A stretch of 64,000 bases of DNA from Clostridium sp. Marseille-P299 (GTDB lineage Bacteria; Bacillota; Clostridia; Lachnospirales; Lachnospiraceae): assembly GCF_900078195.1 (NCBI RefSeq), contig NZ_FJVE01000005.1:387001-451000 (forward strand). Reading direction: 5' to 3'. Position 1 is the stretch's first letter. Every line of letters starts with the position of its first letter. The notes below the pieces were generated by a model. It was not told where the DNA came from. It ran no database searches and saw only the letters and a list, made by a program, of their open reading frames with translations. Made by a program: the position numbers and the translations under genes. Positions 27,050-36,208 of the stretch are shown piece by piece.

Positions 27050-27673
27050 ATGTGCGGTAGATTTTATATTGAGGAAGAAGATAATGAGGAGATTCTTCGT
27101 ATCGTTAGACGTTTGGATGAACGTTTTCAAAACGAAAAAAACTTAAAAACTGGCGAGATCTATCCTACAAATACTGTAGCTATTCTCACCAACGAAAAAG
27201 ACTCTTTAGTTCCAAAAGCAATGACTTGGGGATTTCCTGGTTTTAAAGGTAAAGAAGTCATTATTAATGCAAGAAGCGAATCTGCAAGTGAAAAACGACT
27301 ATTTTCAGAACCTTTACTAACGAAGCGAGTTGCAATACCCTCCAGTGGATTTTTTGAATGGAATCGCAATGGAGATAAGCAAAAGTACTATTTTAAAAAT
27401 CCAGAGGAAAGGATTCTTTACATGGGGGGCCTTTATCAAGTGTTTAATGAAGGTGAACGATTTGTTATCTTAACTACTGCTGCAAATGACTCTATGAAAG
27501 AAATTCACCATCGTATGCCTATTATATTAAGCCAAACAGAGGTAGAAGCTTTTATTTTAAACTATAATGATGCACTTAATATAATAAATCACACGCCAAG
27601 ACTTCTTTGGAAAGAGAAAGTATCCTCAAAACAAAAAGAATCTTATGAACAACTTAGCTTTGATTTTAAATAA
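27050..27673 (+). CDS. SRAP domain protein (YedK/HMCES-like abasic-site shield)
   Basis: A 207-aa SOS-response-associated peptidase-fold protein. Its family forms a covalent thiazolidine link between Cys2 and abasic sites in single-stranded DNA to protect them. The catalytic set is present: Cys2 (MCGRF), Asn73 in IINARSE, Glu103 in GFFEW and His153/154 in EIHHRMP. AGAAGGAGA lies before the ATG. It is divergent from the SOS-controlled dinB operon, so the neighbourhood is a small DNA-damage tolerance island, though no LexA box is seen on its own side of the gap. Confidence 0.93.
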   Translation: MCGRFYIEEEDNEEILRIVRRLDERFQNEKNLKTGEIYPTNTVAILTNEKDSLVPKAMTWGFPGFKGKEVIINARSESASEKRLFSEPLLTKRVAIPSSGFFEWNRNGDKQKYYFKNPEERILYMGGLYQVFNEGERFVILTTAANDSMKEIHHRMPIILSQTEVEAFILNYNDALNIINHTPRLLWKEKVSSKQKESYEQLSFDFK

Positions 27674-27807
27674 CTATTTTGTAAAAGTTAAGTGATTATT
27701 CAAGCTATCTTTTGTCATTACTTTTTTGTTTTAATTTTTATTATTACTTCTATTTATTTTTACCATAAATCGGTTTTTATTAACATTTTATTTGTGAGAT
27801 ATAAACA

Positions 27808-27825
27808 TTGACAATTTTTTAACAC
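27808..27825. promoter_or_regulatory. Rex-like site 1 overlapping the adhE -35
   Basis: TTGACAATTTTTTAACAC resembles the clostridial Rex consensus TTGTTAANNNNTTAACAA with three mismatches. It shares its first six bases with the -35 hexamer of the promoter at 27808-27836. Confidence 0.65.
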
Positions 27826-27836
27826 TGTTATACAAT
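27808..27836 (+). promoter_or_regulatory. adhE promoter
   Basis: TTGACA (27808-27813), a 17-bp spacer and TACAAT (27831-27836). The predicted start near 27843 leaves a leader of ~175 nt. The 347-bp gap before adhE holds this promoter and two Rex-like sites. Confidence 0.72.
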
Positions 27837-27874
27837 GGCCTTGTTCAAATATGATTGATATTGCGTAATCAAGT

Positions 27875-27892
27875 TTGTTAATTTTTTAACAT
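27875..27892. promoter_or_regulatory. Rex-like site 2 in the adhE leader
   Basis: TTGTTAATTTTTTAACAT matches the Rex consensus in all but the last base. It lies about 32 bp downstream of the predicted transcription start. Confidence 0.78.
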
Positions 27893-28020
27893 CTTTATTA
27901 ATAATTGATTTACTTACAAGTAACTGAAATTGTTGCTTTTTCTATTGCAACCGCACAATCAGACAAATTTCTATTGTAACCGATATGTAATGGAGACCAA
28001 ATTTATAGGAGGATAATATA

Positions 28021-30639
28021 ATGGCTAGGAAAGAAATGGTAAATGAAACAACTCTTGTAGATAGCATTGATACTTTAATCACAAAGTTGGCAGAATTAAG
28101 AGAGGCACAAAGAGAGTTTGCTACTTATACGCAAGAGCAAGTTGATAAAATATTTTTTGCAGCTGCAATGGCAGCAAACAAACAAAGAATTCCGTTAGCA
28201 AAAATGGCTGTTGAAGAAACAGGTATGGGTATTGTAGAAGATAAAGTTATCAAAAACCACTATGCGGCAGAATACATCTATAACGCATATAAGGATACAA
28301 AAACTTGTGGCGTTATTGAAGAGGATTCTAGTTTTGGTATTAAGAAAATAGCAGAACCAATTGGTGTTATTGCTGCTGTAATTCCAACAACAAATCCAAC
28401 TTCTACTGCTATTTTTAAGACATTAATCAGCTTAAAAACAAGAAATGCAATCATCATCAGTCCTCATCCACGTGCAAAGAATTCCACAATCGCTGCTGCA
28501 AAGGTTGTTTTAGATGCTGCTGTAGCTGCAGGCGCACCAAAAGGAATTATTGCTTGGATTGATGTTCCATCTCTTGAATTAACCAATGAAGTTATGAAGA
28601 GCGCTGATATTATTCTAGCGACCGGCGGTCCTGGTATGGTAAAAGCAGCTTATTCCTCCGGTAAACCAGCACTTGGCGTTGGTGCAGGTAATACACCAGT
28701 TATTATGGATGAATCTTGTGATGTTCGCTTAGCCGTTAACTCTATTATTCATTCTAAAACATTTGATAATGGTATGATTTGTGCTTCTGAGCAAGCAGTT
28801 ATTGTTAGTGATAAAATTTATGAGGTAACAAAGAAAGAATTTAAAGATCGCGGTTGCCACATTTGTAATAAAGAAGAAACCGATAAGTTACGTAAAACAA
28901 TCCTTATCAACGGTGCACTTAATGCAAAAATTGTAGGCCAAAGCGCGCACACAATTGCAAACTTAGCTGGATTTACAGTTCCTGAAACTACTAAGATATT
29001 AATCGGTGAAGCTGAATCTGTTGAATTAGAAGAAGAACTTGCTCATGAAAAATTATCTCCAGTTCTTGCAATGTATAAATCAAAATCCTTTGATGATGCA
29101 GTTACAAAAGCTGAGAAATTAGTAGCAGATGGTGGTTATGGTCATACATCTTCAATCTATATCAATGTTGGTACAGGCAAAGAAAAGATTGATAAATTCT
29201 CTAATGCAATGAAAACATGTAGAATCCTTGTAAACACTCCTTCTTCTCATGGTGGAATCGGCGATTTATATAACTTTAAATTAGCTCCTTCCTTAACACT
29301 TGGTTGTGGCTCATGGGGTGGTAACTCTGTTTCCGAAAATGTTGGTGTAAAACACTTAATCAACATTAAGACAGTTGCTGAGAGGAGAGAAAATATGCTT
29401 TGGTTTAGAGCACCAGAAAAGGTTTACTTTAAGAAGGGCTGCCTTCCAGTCGCTCTTGATGAATTAAAGAACGTAATGGGTAAGAAAAAAGTATTTATTG
29501 TAACAGATGAATTCTTATATAAAAACGGTTACACAAAATGTGTTACAGATAAATTAGATGAGATGGGAATCACTCATACTACATTTTATAATGTTGCTCC
29601 AGACCCATCTCTAGCATGTGCTACTGAAGGCGCAGAAGCTATGAGATTATTCCAGCCAGATTGCATTATTGCTCTTGGTGGTGGTTCTGCTATGGATGCA
29701 GGTAAAATTATGTGGGTAATGTATGAACATCCAGAAGTAGATTTCCTAGACTTAGCAATGCGTTTTATGGATATTAGAAAGCGTGTATATAGCTTCCCTA
29801 AAATGGGTGAAAAAGCTTACTTTATAGCCATCCCAACCTCCTCTGGTACTGGTTCTGAAGTAACACCTTTCGCAGTTATCACAGATGAGAGAACAGGCGT
29901 TAAATATCCTCTTGCAGACTATGAATTACTTCCTAAGATGGCAATTGTAGATGCTGATTTAATGTTAAATCAACCTAAGGGCTTAACCTCTGCTTCTGGT
30001 ATCGATGCTCTTACACATGCTCTTGAGGCTTATGCTTCTATTATGGCAACAGATTATACGGATGGCCTTGCCTTAAAAGCGATGAAGAATATCTTTGCAT
30101 ATCTTCCAAGAGCTTATGAATTAGGTGCTGAAGACCCTATTGCAAGAGAGAAGATGGCCGATGCTTCTACACTTGCTGGTATGGCATTTGCTAACGCATT
30201 CTTAGGTATCTGCCACTCAATGGCTCATAAATTAGGTGCGTTCCACCACTTACCACATGGTGTTGCTAATGCCCTTTTAATTAATGAAGTAATGAAATTT
30301 AATGCAACTAACGTTCCTACAAAGATGGGTACTTTCTCTCAATATCAGTATCCACATGCACTTGAAAGATACGCTGAGTGTGCTAGTTTCTTAGGCATTC
30401 AAGGTAAGAATGATGAAGAAAAATTCAATAACTTACTAATTGCTATTGATGAATTGAAAGAACGTGTAGGAATTAAAAAGACAATTAAGGATTATGGTGT
30501 TGATGAAAAACAATTCTTAGAAACACTTGATGAAATGGTTGAACAGGCATTTGATGATCAATGTACTGGTGCTAACCCAAGATATCCTTTAATGAAAGAA
30601 ATTAAAGAAATATATTTAAAAGTATACTACGGTAAATAA
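28021..30639 (+). CDS. adhE: Bifunctional acetaldehyde-CoA / alcohol dehydrogenase
   Basis: An 872-aa fused enzyme reducing acetyl-CoA to acetaldehyde and then ethanol with NADH. The N-terminal aldehyde dehydrogenase domain (1-~445) has the catalytic Cys in DNGMICASEQAV and GGPGMVKAAYSSGKP. The C-terminal iron-dependent alcohol dehydrogenase domain (~460-870) has GGGSAMDAGK and the metal-binding HSMAHKLGAFHHLPHG. It is full length and typical, with AGGAGG before the ATG. Such enzymes form spirosome filaments. Expression is expected to respond to NADH/NAD+ through the two Rex-like sites upstream. This marks the organism as an ethanol-producing fermenter. Confidence 0.97.
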   Translation: MARKEMVNETTLVDSIDTLITKLAELREAQREFATYTQEQVDKIFFAAAMAANKQRIPLAKMAVEETGMGIVEDKVIKNHYAAEYIYNAYKDTKTCGVIEEDSSFGIKKIAEPIGVIAAVIPTTNPTSTAIFKTLISLKTRNAIIISPHPRAKNSTIAAAKVVLDAAVAAGAPKGIIAWIDVPSLELTNEVMKSADIILATGGPGMVKAAYSSGKPALGVGAGNTPVIMDESCDVRLAVNSIIHSKTFDNGMICASEQAVIVSDKIYEVTKKEFKDRGCHICNKEETDKLRKTILINGALNAKIVGQSAHTIANLAGFTVPETTKILIGEAESVELEEELAHEKLSPVLAMYKSKSFDDAVTKAEKLVADGGYGHTSSIYINVGTGKEKIDKFSNAMKTCRILVNTPSSHGGIGDLYNFKLAPSLTLGCGSWGGNSVSENVGVKHLINIKTVAERRENMLWFRAPEKVYFKKGCLPVALDELKNVMGKKKVFIVTDEFLYKNGYTKCVTDKLDEMGITHTTFYNVAPDPSLACATEGAEAMRLFQPDCIIALGGGSAMDAGKIMWVMYEHPEVDFLDLAMRFMDIRKRVYSFPKMGEKAYFIAIPTSSGTGSEVTPFAVITDERTGVKYPLADYELLPKMAIVDADLMLNQPKGLTSASGIDALTHALEAYASIMATDYTDGLALKAMKNIFAYLPRAYELGAEDPIAREKMADASTLAGMAFANAFLGICHSMAHKLGAFHHLPHGVANALLINEVMKFNATNVPTKMGTFSQYQYPHALERYAECASFLGIQGKNDEEKFNNLLIAIDELKERVGIKKTIKDYGVDEKQFLETLDEMVEQAFDDQCTGANPRYPLMKEIKEIYLKVYYGK

Positions 30640-30672
30640 TTTTCCCTAATACCTTCTCGTAAATATAAAAAG

Positions 30673-30720
30673 GAACCTGTTTTATAGTTTCATTATGAAA
30701 TCTGTAAAACAGGTTCTTTT
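30673..30720 (+). terminator. adhE terminator
   Basis: GAACCTGTTTTA pairs with TAAAACAGGTTC (30673-30684 with 30705-30716), followed by TTTT. It begins 33 bp after the adhE stop. Confidence 0.9.
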
Positions 30721-30826
30721 CTGGTTTTATGATAAATATTTGGGATACAATCAATAATATTTGCATCCCGAATATGTATTATAGTGCCTTTTTTATTTCT
30801 ATTAAAACTTTTATACGAATACCTCT

Positions 30827-31573
30827 TTATTCATATTCAAAAACATCTAGCCACTTCATTAATAACTCTTTTTCTTCTTCTTTATTCTTGGTTAATTGAG
30901 CCGCAGCAACAATTGGAAGCCATGTCTGTACATAACGTTTTTCCGTATTGCTCTTCTTACAAAATGTATCCATATAAAGATCTGCTGTAGCTTGATCTTC
31001 AAGTGCAAACAATAAATATGTTCTTGCTGCATCTGCACTTGCATTTCCCTGGGTTGCATGCACCCAGTCAAGTACATACATCTTATCATTTGAAACTATA
31101 ATATTGTGAGGATTAAAATCACCATGGCAAACTTTAACATGCTTAGGCATACCATCTAAACGTGTTAATAAATCATATTTCTTAATGTTATCAATCATAT
31201 CAAGGCTATTAATCTGGCGTACTAACTTATCCTTTAACTTGTTAAGTAAAGGTGCTCTTTTTGAGTGAATTTCTAGTTGTAAATCAACCATATGTTCCAT
31301 ATACTTCTTTAAATTGCTTGGATCTTCCTTCATTATTTGGGCCAAAGTTTTACCTTCAATATAATTCATAGTGATTGCCCATTGACCTTCTACAACGCCA
31401 ACCTCACGAATACTAGGTATTGCCAATCCCGTTTCTTCCACTCGTGTTGTGTTTAATGCTTCGTTTAATACATCTGTCTTCGCAACTTCTTTGTTAAATA
31501 ACTTAATTGCATCATTACCGTCTCGATAAACGCTTGCATTCTTACCTTTTGAAATTAAGACTCCTAAGTTCAT
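30827..31573 (-). CDS. APH-fold phosphotransferase (aminoglycoside/choline kinase-like)
   Basis: A 248-aa kinase of the APH/choline-kinase superfamily. It has an N-terminal nucleotide-binding lobe (VLISKGKNASVYRDGNDAIKLF), the catalytic loop CHGDFNPHNIIV with Asp as base, and a metal-binding Asp in VLDWVHAT. The start is the ATG at 31573, which has GAGGAG at 7 nt; an in-frame ATG six codons upstream includes this site and is unlikely. The substrate is unknown; similar chromosomal proteins in Firmicutes are usually not resistance genes. It is a lone gene, converging with adhE. Confidence 0.85.
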   Translation of the reverse strand: MNLGVLISKGKNASVYRDGNDAIKLFNKEVAKTDVLNEALNTTRVEETGLAIPSIREVGVVEGQWAITMNYIEGKTLAQIMKEDPSNLKKYMEHMVDLQLEIHSKRAPLLNKLKDKLVRQINSLDMIDNIKKYDLLTRLDGMPKHVKVCHGDFNPHNIIVSNDKMYVLDWVHATQGNASADAARTYLLFALEDQATADLYMDTFCKKSNTEKRYVQTWLPIVAAAQLTKNKEEEKELLMKWLDVFEYE

Positions 31574-31800
31574 ACGATCCGCTCCTCTCATCTAGCACAT
31601 ACTAGTTTGATATACAATTAAAACAGCCATTTGATAATAAGATAATTTAGTCATTATTTAAAAATTATCTTACTTTTATAATAAAATTATACTACTTTTT
31701 ACCAATTATGTATAGCATTAAGATAAAGATTTTTCTCATTTATAGTATTCTTAAAATCTATAATTATGCCTTTCCTTACTGATCTTATAAGTAAATAAGG

Positions 31801-31842
31801 ATGCTATAAAATAGAAAAATTTCAATTCTACTTTATAACACC
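31801..31842 (-). terminator. Hairpin after the COG1101-type ATPase gene
   Basis: ATGCTATAAAATAGAA pairs with TTCTACTTTATAACAC with mismatches, ending 8 bp from the ATPase stop. The U tract on the minus strand is short (TTATTT), so termination is probable but not certain. Confidence 0.5.
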
Positions 31843-31849
31843 CCTATAC

Positions 31850-32644
31850 CTAACCTAACATCATTCGATCGTTTGCAAACTCGCTTCCACTTGCCTTTTC
31901 AAACTTTTGCATAAGGTCAGCTACTTTTAAGTTTTTCTTTTCTTCCCCTTTTACATCGTATATGATATTTCCATCATGCATCATGATTAATCGATTACCT
32001 ATATTTATAGCATCCTTCATATTATGAGTTACCATCAATGCTGTTAATTGATTATTTGTTACGATGTGTTCCGTTAAGTCTAAAACTTTCTTTGCAGTCT
32101 TAGGATCTAACGCAGCCGTATGTTCATCCAACAATAACAGTTTTGGCTTTTGTAAGGTAGCCATTAAAAGTGTTAATGCCTGCCTTTGTCCCCCTGAAAG
32201 CAACCCAACCTTAGAACTCATTCGAGTTTCCAAACCTAAGTCTAGCGTTTTTAGATCTTCTACGTACTGTTCTTTTTCTTTTTGAGTAATTCCCCAACGA
32301 AGTCCTCTTTTTTTCCCTCTACGATATGCAAGAGCAAGATTTTCTTGGATCTCCATATTTGCTGCAGTTCCCTTCATTGGATCTTGAAATACTCTGCCAA
32401 GTAACTTAGCACGCACATGCTCTGGCTGCATTGTAATATCTTCTCCATCTAAAATAATACTTCCTTTATCGCTAAGATACACACCTGCAATCATATTTAA
32501 AATCGTAGATTTACCTGCACCATTTCCACCAATTACAGTTACAAAATCACCAGGGTGTAAATGCAAGTTAACACCTTTGAGTACTTGTTTTTCATTAATA
32601 GTCCCTGTATTAAATGTTTTATATAAATTTTCAATTTTAAGCAT
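31850..32644 (-). CDS. ABC transporter ATP-binding protein (COG1101 type)
   Basis: A 264-aa ATPase with Walker A GGNGAGKST, Q-loop VFQDPMKG, signature LLSGGQRQALTLL and a Walker B ending LLLLDEHTAALDP. The DEH (not DEP) after the Walker B is typical of this subfamily. The ATG at 32644 is preferred (GAGG at 5 nt); the frame opens six codons earlier. It forms an importer with the permease and lipoprotein upstream (COG4120, COG2984). Members of this group include tryptophan (TrpXYZ-like) transporters, but the substrate here is not known. Confidence 0.85.
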   Translation of the reverse strand: MLKIENLYKTFNTGTINEKQVLKGVNLHLHPGDFVTVIGGNGAGKSTILNMIAGVYLSDKGSIILDGEDITMQPEHVRAKLLGRVFQDPMKGTAANMEIQENLALAYRRGKKRGLRWGITQKEKEQYVEDLKTLDLGLETRMSSKVGLLSGGQRQALTLLMATLQKPKLLLLDEHTAALDPKTAKKVLDLTEHIVTNNQLTALMVTHNMKDAINIGNRLIMMHDGNIIYDVKGEEKKNLKVADLMQKFEKASGSEFANDRMMLG

Positions 32645-32737
32645 CCTTACCTCTTTCTGCATTAATCATTCCTATTCTAATGCCTTAAAGTCTTTTGTTT
32701 AATGAATCTTTTTATGTTATTAGAGCAAACTATTAAA

Positions 32738-33670
32738 CTAAATCCTTCTGGCACTTTTACGAAAATTTGTAGCTTTGAGTCTAGGAATTGATAGTGCAAT
32801 TGCAACCATAACAGCTGTTAATAGCTTTAAGTCATTTGTATTTAAACCTAGCTGAAGAACAGATGCTATAATAATTCGATAAATAACCGATCCTAAGATA
32901 ACTCCTGCTAGTTTAAAAAGGAATGATAGTTTTTTTCCTATTATGACTTCCCCAATGACAATGGATGCCAAACCTATAACAATTGCTCCTTGCCCTTTTC
33001 CAACGTCTGCTGTTTTATCACTTTGTGCAAGCAAGGCTCCAGAAAGTGCAACAAGCGCATTACCAAGTACAAGGCCGAGGATTTTAATACGATCAGTATT
33101 TTGGCCAAGCGCTCTAATCATATCTTCATTATTTCCCGTAGCTCGAAGGGCCGAACCAATTTCAGTCCCAAAAAACCAATATAATAATAGAATTAATAAG
33201 ATTGAAATTAATAACCCACTTCCTATTAAGACAATAGAATTAAAGAAATTCTCTCTCATATTCCCTTTTACGAATTCAGGAATAATATTTTTAATTTTCA
33301 TAAAGATACTTTCTTCTCTAGCAAGTGATAAATTCGCTTTGCCACTCATCACTCGTAAGTTAATAGAATATAACGAAATCATTGTGAGTATTCCCGATAA
33401 TATTGCCGGAATCTTTAATTTTGTATGTAATATACCAGTAATTGCACCTGCTGCCACACCTCCTGCAACAGCAAATATCAGGCTTAAAAATGGATTCATA
33501 CCAAGTTCTACCGTAAGAACTATACTAATACATCCACCTAAGGTAAAACTTCCATCACAGGTCATATCTGCAAAATCTAAAATACGAAATGTGATATATA
33601 TTCCGAGGGCCATAATACCCCATATCAATCCCTGCCCAATTGCTCCTAAATATGCTAACAGTAAACTCAT
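32738..33670 (-). CDS. ABC transporter permease (COG4120 type)
   Basis: A 310-aa integral membrane protein, eight or nine helices, of the branched-chain/BPD_transp_2-like COG4120 group, with FADMTCDGSFTLGGCISIV in the first third. The start is set at ATG 33670 with GGAGG at 5 nt; the reading frame continues to a TTG at 33682 that would place the ribosome site inside the gene. It lies between the lipoprotein and ATPase genes, separated from the former by a hairpin at 33704-33741. Confidence 0.88.
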   Translation of the reverse strand: MSLLLAYLGAIGQGLIWGIMALGIYITFRILDFADMTCDGSFTLGGCISIVLTVELGMNPFLSLIFAVAGGVAAGAITGILHTKLKIPAILSGILTMISLYSINLRVMSGKANLSLAREESIFMKIKNIIPEFVKGNMRENFFNSIVLIGSGLLISILLILLLYWFFGTEIGSALRATGNNEDMIRALGQNTDRIKILGLVLGNALVALSGALLAQSDKTADVGKGQGAIVIGLASIVIGEVIIGKKLSFLFKLAGVILGSVIYRIIIASVLQLGLNTNDLKLLTAVMVAIALSIPRLKATNFRKSARRI

Positions 33671-33703
33671 TTTTTCCTCCAAAGTTTAAAATAAAGACAT
33701 TTT

Positions 33704-33741
33704 GGCTTGCCTTTTAAGAGATAATTCCTAAAAAGCAAGCC
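33704..33741 (-). terminator. Intra-operon hairpin after the lipoprotein gene
   Basis: GGCTTGC pairs with GCAAGCC with further A/T pairing inside. It stands between the stop of the binding protein (33771) and the permease start, a position typical for partial termination that keeps binding protein in excess. Confidence 0.6.
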
Positions 33742-33770
33742 TATTAAATGAATTTAGATTTTGTAATAAT

Positions 33771-34775
33771 TTATTGATTTGCTTCCGCTAATACTTCATC
33801 TGGAATGACAATACCTAATTGATTTGCAACATCTTCGTTAATTTTAAGTGTAACCTTTTCTGAATTTATGTACTCAATTGGCATGCTATCAATCTTAGCT
33901 TCCCCTTTAAATAGCTTCACTGCTTGAGCAGCAGTTTGCTTACCAAGTTCATAATAATTAATACCATAAGTAGCTAAGCCACCTTCGGATAACATACCTT
34001 CCTCACCAACAATGACTGGCAAATTGTTTTCATTTGCTATCATTGCAACTGTAGCCATACCACTAGCAATCATATTATCCGTTGGTGCATAAATAGCATC
34101 CACTTTATTAATTAATGATTCTACAACTTGTTGAATTTCACTTGAAGCAGATACTGTTGCATGTACAACCTCTAATCCAAGATTTTTTGCTTCTTCTTCA
34201 GCCATATCTGCTTGGATTTGAGAGTTTACTTCACTTGAACAATATAAAATTGCAACTTTCTTAGCTTCTGGTAAAATTCTTTTTAATAGCTTCATCTGCT
34301 CTTCTACTGGCGTTAAATCAGACGTTCCTGATACATTCCCTCCAGGTGCTTCATTGGTTTCTACTAACCCTGTAGCCGCTGGATCTGTAACAGCAGTTAT
34401 TAAGATTGGTATTTCGGTAGTTGCATTGGCACACGCCTGTGCTGCATTAGTCGCAATTGCTAAAATAAGATCATTATTATCAGTTACTAGCTTTTGTGCG
34501 ATTGTAGTACAATTGGATTGATCTCCACTTGCATTTTGGTAATCAATTTTAATATTATCGCCATCTACGTATCCAGCTTCACTTAATCCATCAACAAATC
34601 CTTTGTATGAAGCATCTAGTGCATCATGTGTAACTAATTGGGATACACCAATATTGATTACACCATCTTTTCCAAAACTGGTTTTGGCGTCATCCTTTGT
34701 ACCACAACCTGTAAACATACCCATAGTTAAAGCGAGACTTAAACTAAGTACGAGAACTTTCTTCATTTTCTTCAT
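33771..34775 (-). CDS. ABC transporter substrate-binding lipoprotein (COG2984 type)
   Basis: A 334-aa lipoprotein. The signal peptide MKKMKKVLVLSLSLALTMGMFTGC has the lipid-carrying Cys24 in FTGC. The body is a two-lobe binding fold of the ABC_sub_bind/TrpX-like group (INIGVSQLVTHDALDASYKGF; ILITAVTDPAATGLV; AIYAPTDNMIASGM). It is first in the operon BP-permease-ATPase and is driven by the promoter at 34868-34896. Related proteins bind tryptophan or other amino-acid-like ligands; no T-box or other leader that would name the ligand is visible. Confidence 0.85.
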   Translation of the reverse strand: MKKMKKVLVLSLSLALTMGMFTGCGTKDDAKTSFGKDGVINIGVSQLVTHDALDASYKGFVDGLSEAGYVDGDNIKIDYQNASGDQSNCTTIAQKLVTDNNDLILAIATNAAQACANATTEIPILITAVTDPAATGLVETNEAPGGNVSGTSDLTPVEEQMKLLKRILPEAKKVAILYCSSEVNSQIQADMAEEEAKNLGLEVVHATVSASSEIQQVVESLINKVDAIYAPTDNMIASGMATVAMIANENNLPVIVGEEGMLSEGGLATYGINYYELGKQTAAQAVKLFKGEAKIDSMPIEYINSEKVTLKINEDVANQLGIVIPDEVLAEANQ

Positions 34776-34867
34776 ATTCCTGCCCCTTTTACCTCAATAA
34801 TTGCCGTGCACATATTCTTACATTACTTTGTTGCTATATTGCTTTAACGCTTTTATCTGACAAAGTG

Positions 34868-34896
34868 ATTATACGATAAAATTATCATTTCGTCAA
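34868..34896 (-). promoter_or_regulatory. Promoter of the COG2984-type ABC operon
   Basis: Minus strand TTGACG (34891-34896), a 17-bp spacer and TATAAT (34868-34873). The spacer contains a near-palindrome GATAATTTTATC, and a related TACGATAAT lies about 75 bp upstream, so a regulator may bind here. Confidence 0.75.
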
Positions 34897-35063
34897 CTAA
34901 ATCTTGAATATTTTGGAAGAATATACAAATCATTTTATGGAAAAATTTATACGATAATTTACTTATATATCATTAATATTTGAAATAGTCTATTTCTTAC
35001 TGAAATAAACAAAACTTACCTTAACATTTAAAGCGAAATATGATAAAATTAACTTAATATTTA

Positions 35064-35092
35064 TTACTTATAGAACTATTCAATGATATAAT
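35064..35092 (+). promoter_or_regulatory. Promoter of araD
   Basis: TTACTT (35064-35069), a 17-bp spacer ending TGA, and TATAAT (35087-35092), an extended -10 type. The transcript would have a ~115-nt leader containing the hairpin at 35127-35174. Confidence 0.6.
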
Positions 35093-35126
35093 TTATGTTT
35101 TGTATTTATTCCATTTAAAGCACATC

Positions 35127-35174
35127 AGGAGGTAATCATATATTTTTAATATGATATATAAACAAAAACCTCCT
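35127..35174 (+). promoter_or_regulatory. Leader hairpin pairing AGGAGGT with ACCTCCT
   Basis: AGGAGGT (35127-35133) can pair with ACCTCCT (35168-35174), with an inner ATCATAT/ATATGAT stem. It lies in the 5' leader of araD, 40 bp before its start codon. No good start codon follows the AGGAGG itself. Confidence 0.45.
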
Positions 35175-35214
35175 ACAAGCACCACTAAACTCTTCTATAA
35201 GAAAGGAATTTGTT

Positions 35215-35913
35215 ATGTTAGAACAATTAAAGCAAACTGTTTATGAAGCCAACATGCTTCTTCCAAAACACGGATTAGTAACCTTTACTTGGGGAAATGT
35301 TTCTGCAATCCATAGAGATTTAGGACTTATTGTTATCAAGCCATCTGGTGTAGATTATGAAATAATGACTCCGGAAGATATGGTTGTTGTTGACCTTAAT
35401 GGAAATCTAGTAGAGGGAAATCTAAATCCATCTTCAGACACTCCAACACATATCGAATTATACAAAGCATTTCCAAACATCGGCGGAATTGTACATACAC
35501 ACTCACGATGGGCTACGACCTTTGCTCAAGCTGGTATGGGTATACCTCCTTTAGGTACAACACATGCCGATTATTTCTATGGTGAAATTCCCTGCACACG
35601 TAAAATGACAACTGAAGAAATTTCTAATTCATATGAAAAAGAAACTGGTACTGTAATCATTGAACACTTTTTAAACGAGAATCTTAACCCGGACCAAATT
35701 CCTGCTGCTCTTGTCTATAGCCATGGCCCATTTGCTTGGGGTACGGATGCTAAAAATGCAGTTCACAATGCAGTTGTACTAGAAGAAGTAGCTTTTATGG
35801 CTTATCACTCTTTAATATTAAGAAATAATTCTCTTTCTAACATGCAACCAGAATTACTCGATAAACATTTCCTAAGAAAACATGGTAAAAATGCTTATTA
35901 CGGTCAAAAATAG
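35215..35913 (+). CDS. araD: L-ribulose-5-phosphate 4-epimerase (AraD/UlaF type)
   Basis: A 232-aa class II aldolase-fold epimerase converting L-ribulose 5-phosphate to D-xylulose 5-phosphate (EC 5.1.3.4). Substrate and zinc-binding segments are seen: [32 protein letters not shown], the two zinc histidines in VHTHSRWA, and the third in [13 protein letters not shown]. The length is standard. Its site AGAAAGGAA is 8 nt before the ATG. It is monocistronic (own promoter and terminator) without araA/araB nearby, so the arabinose or ascorbate genes it serves are elsewhere. Confidence 0.92.
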   Translation: MLEQLKQTVYEANMLLPKHGLVTFTWGNVSAIHRDLGLIVIKPSGVDYEIMTPEDMVVVDLNGNLVEGNLNPSSDTPTHIELYKAFPNIGGIVHTHSRWATTFAQAGMGIPPLGTTHADYFYGEIPCTRKMTTEEISNSYEKETGTVIIEHFLNENLNPDQIPAALVYSHGPFAWGTDAKNAVHNAVVLEEVAFMAYHSLILRNNSLSNMQPELLDKHFLRKHGKNAYYGQK

Positions 35914-35925
35914 CTTGTTTTTAAA

Positions 35926-35972
35926 ATCATCTACAAGAGATTATAAAAATTTAATCTTGTAGGTGATTTTTT
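35926..35972 (+). terminator. araD terminator
   Basis: TCATCTACAAGA pairs with TCTTGTAGGTGA, with a T6 tract. It starts 14 bp after the araD stop. Confidence 0.85.
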
Positions 35973-36208
35973 AATATTTTATTATATTATCGAAATAAAT
36001 AATTAAGGTTTTCTAGGCATTTACATCTTGCCCCAAATACCAAAATAATCTATAATATATTTGGTAAGAATATAAATTATGACCTTTTATTCACATAGCA
36101 TATAAGATTCTATAAATTAATCCACAAATATTATCTTATATGTTAATTTTTTGCAAACAAACGCTATAAAATATTAATTTTTTAGCTTTATGTCTTGGAG
36201 GACAAATA

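Noticed and set aside
32943..33689. Plus-strand open frame of 248 codons
   Set aside because: It lies wholly antisense to the COG4120-type permease. Its proline/serine/isoleucine-rich product is what a membrane-protein gene gives when read backwards, and it has no ribosome site.
34776..35063. T-box leader upstream of the COG2984-type operon (would indicate tryptophan)
   Set aside because: No T-box AGGGTGGNACCGCG-like sequence or terminator/antiterminator pair is visible on the minus strand.
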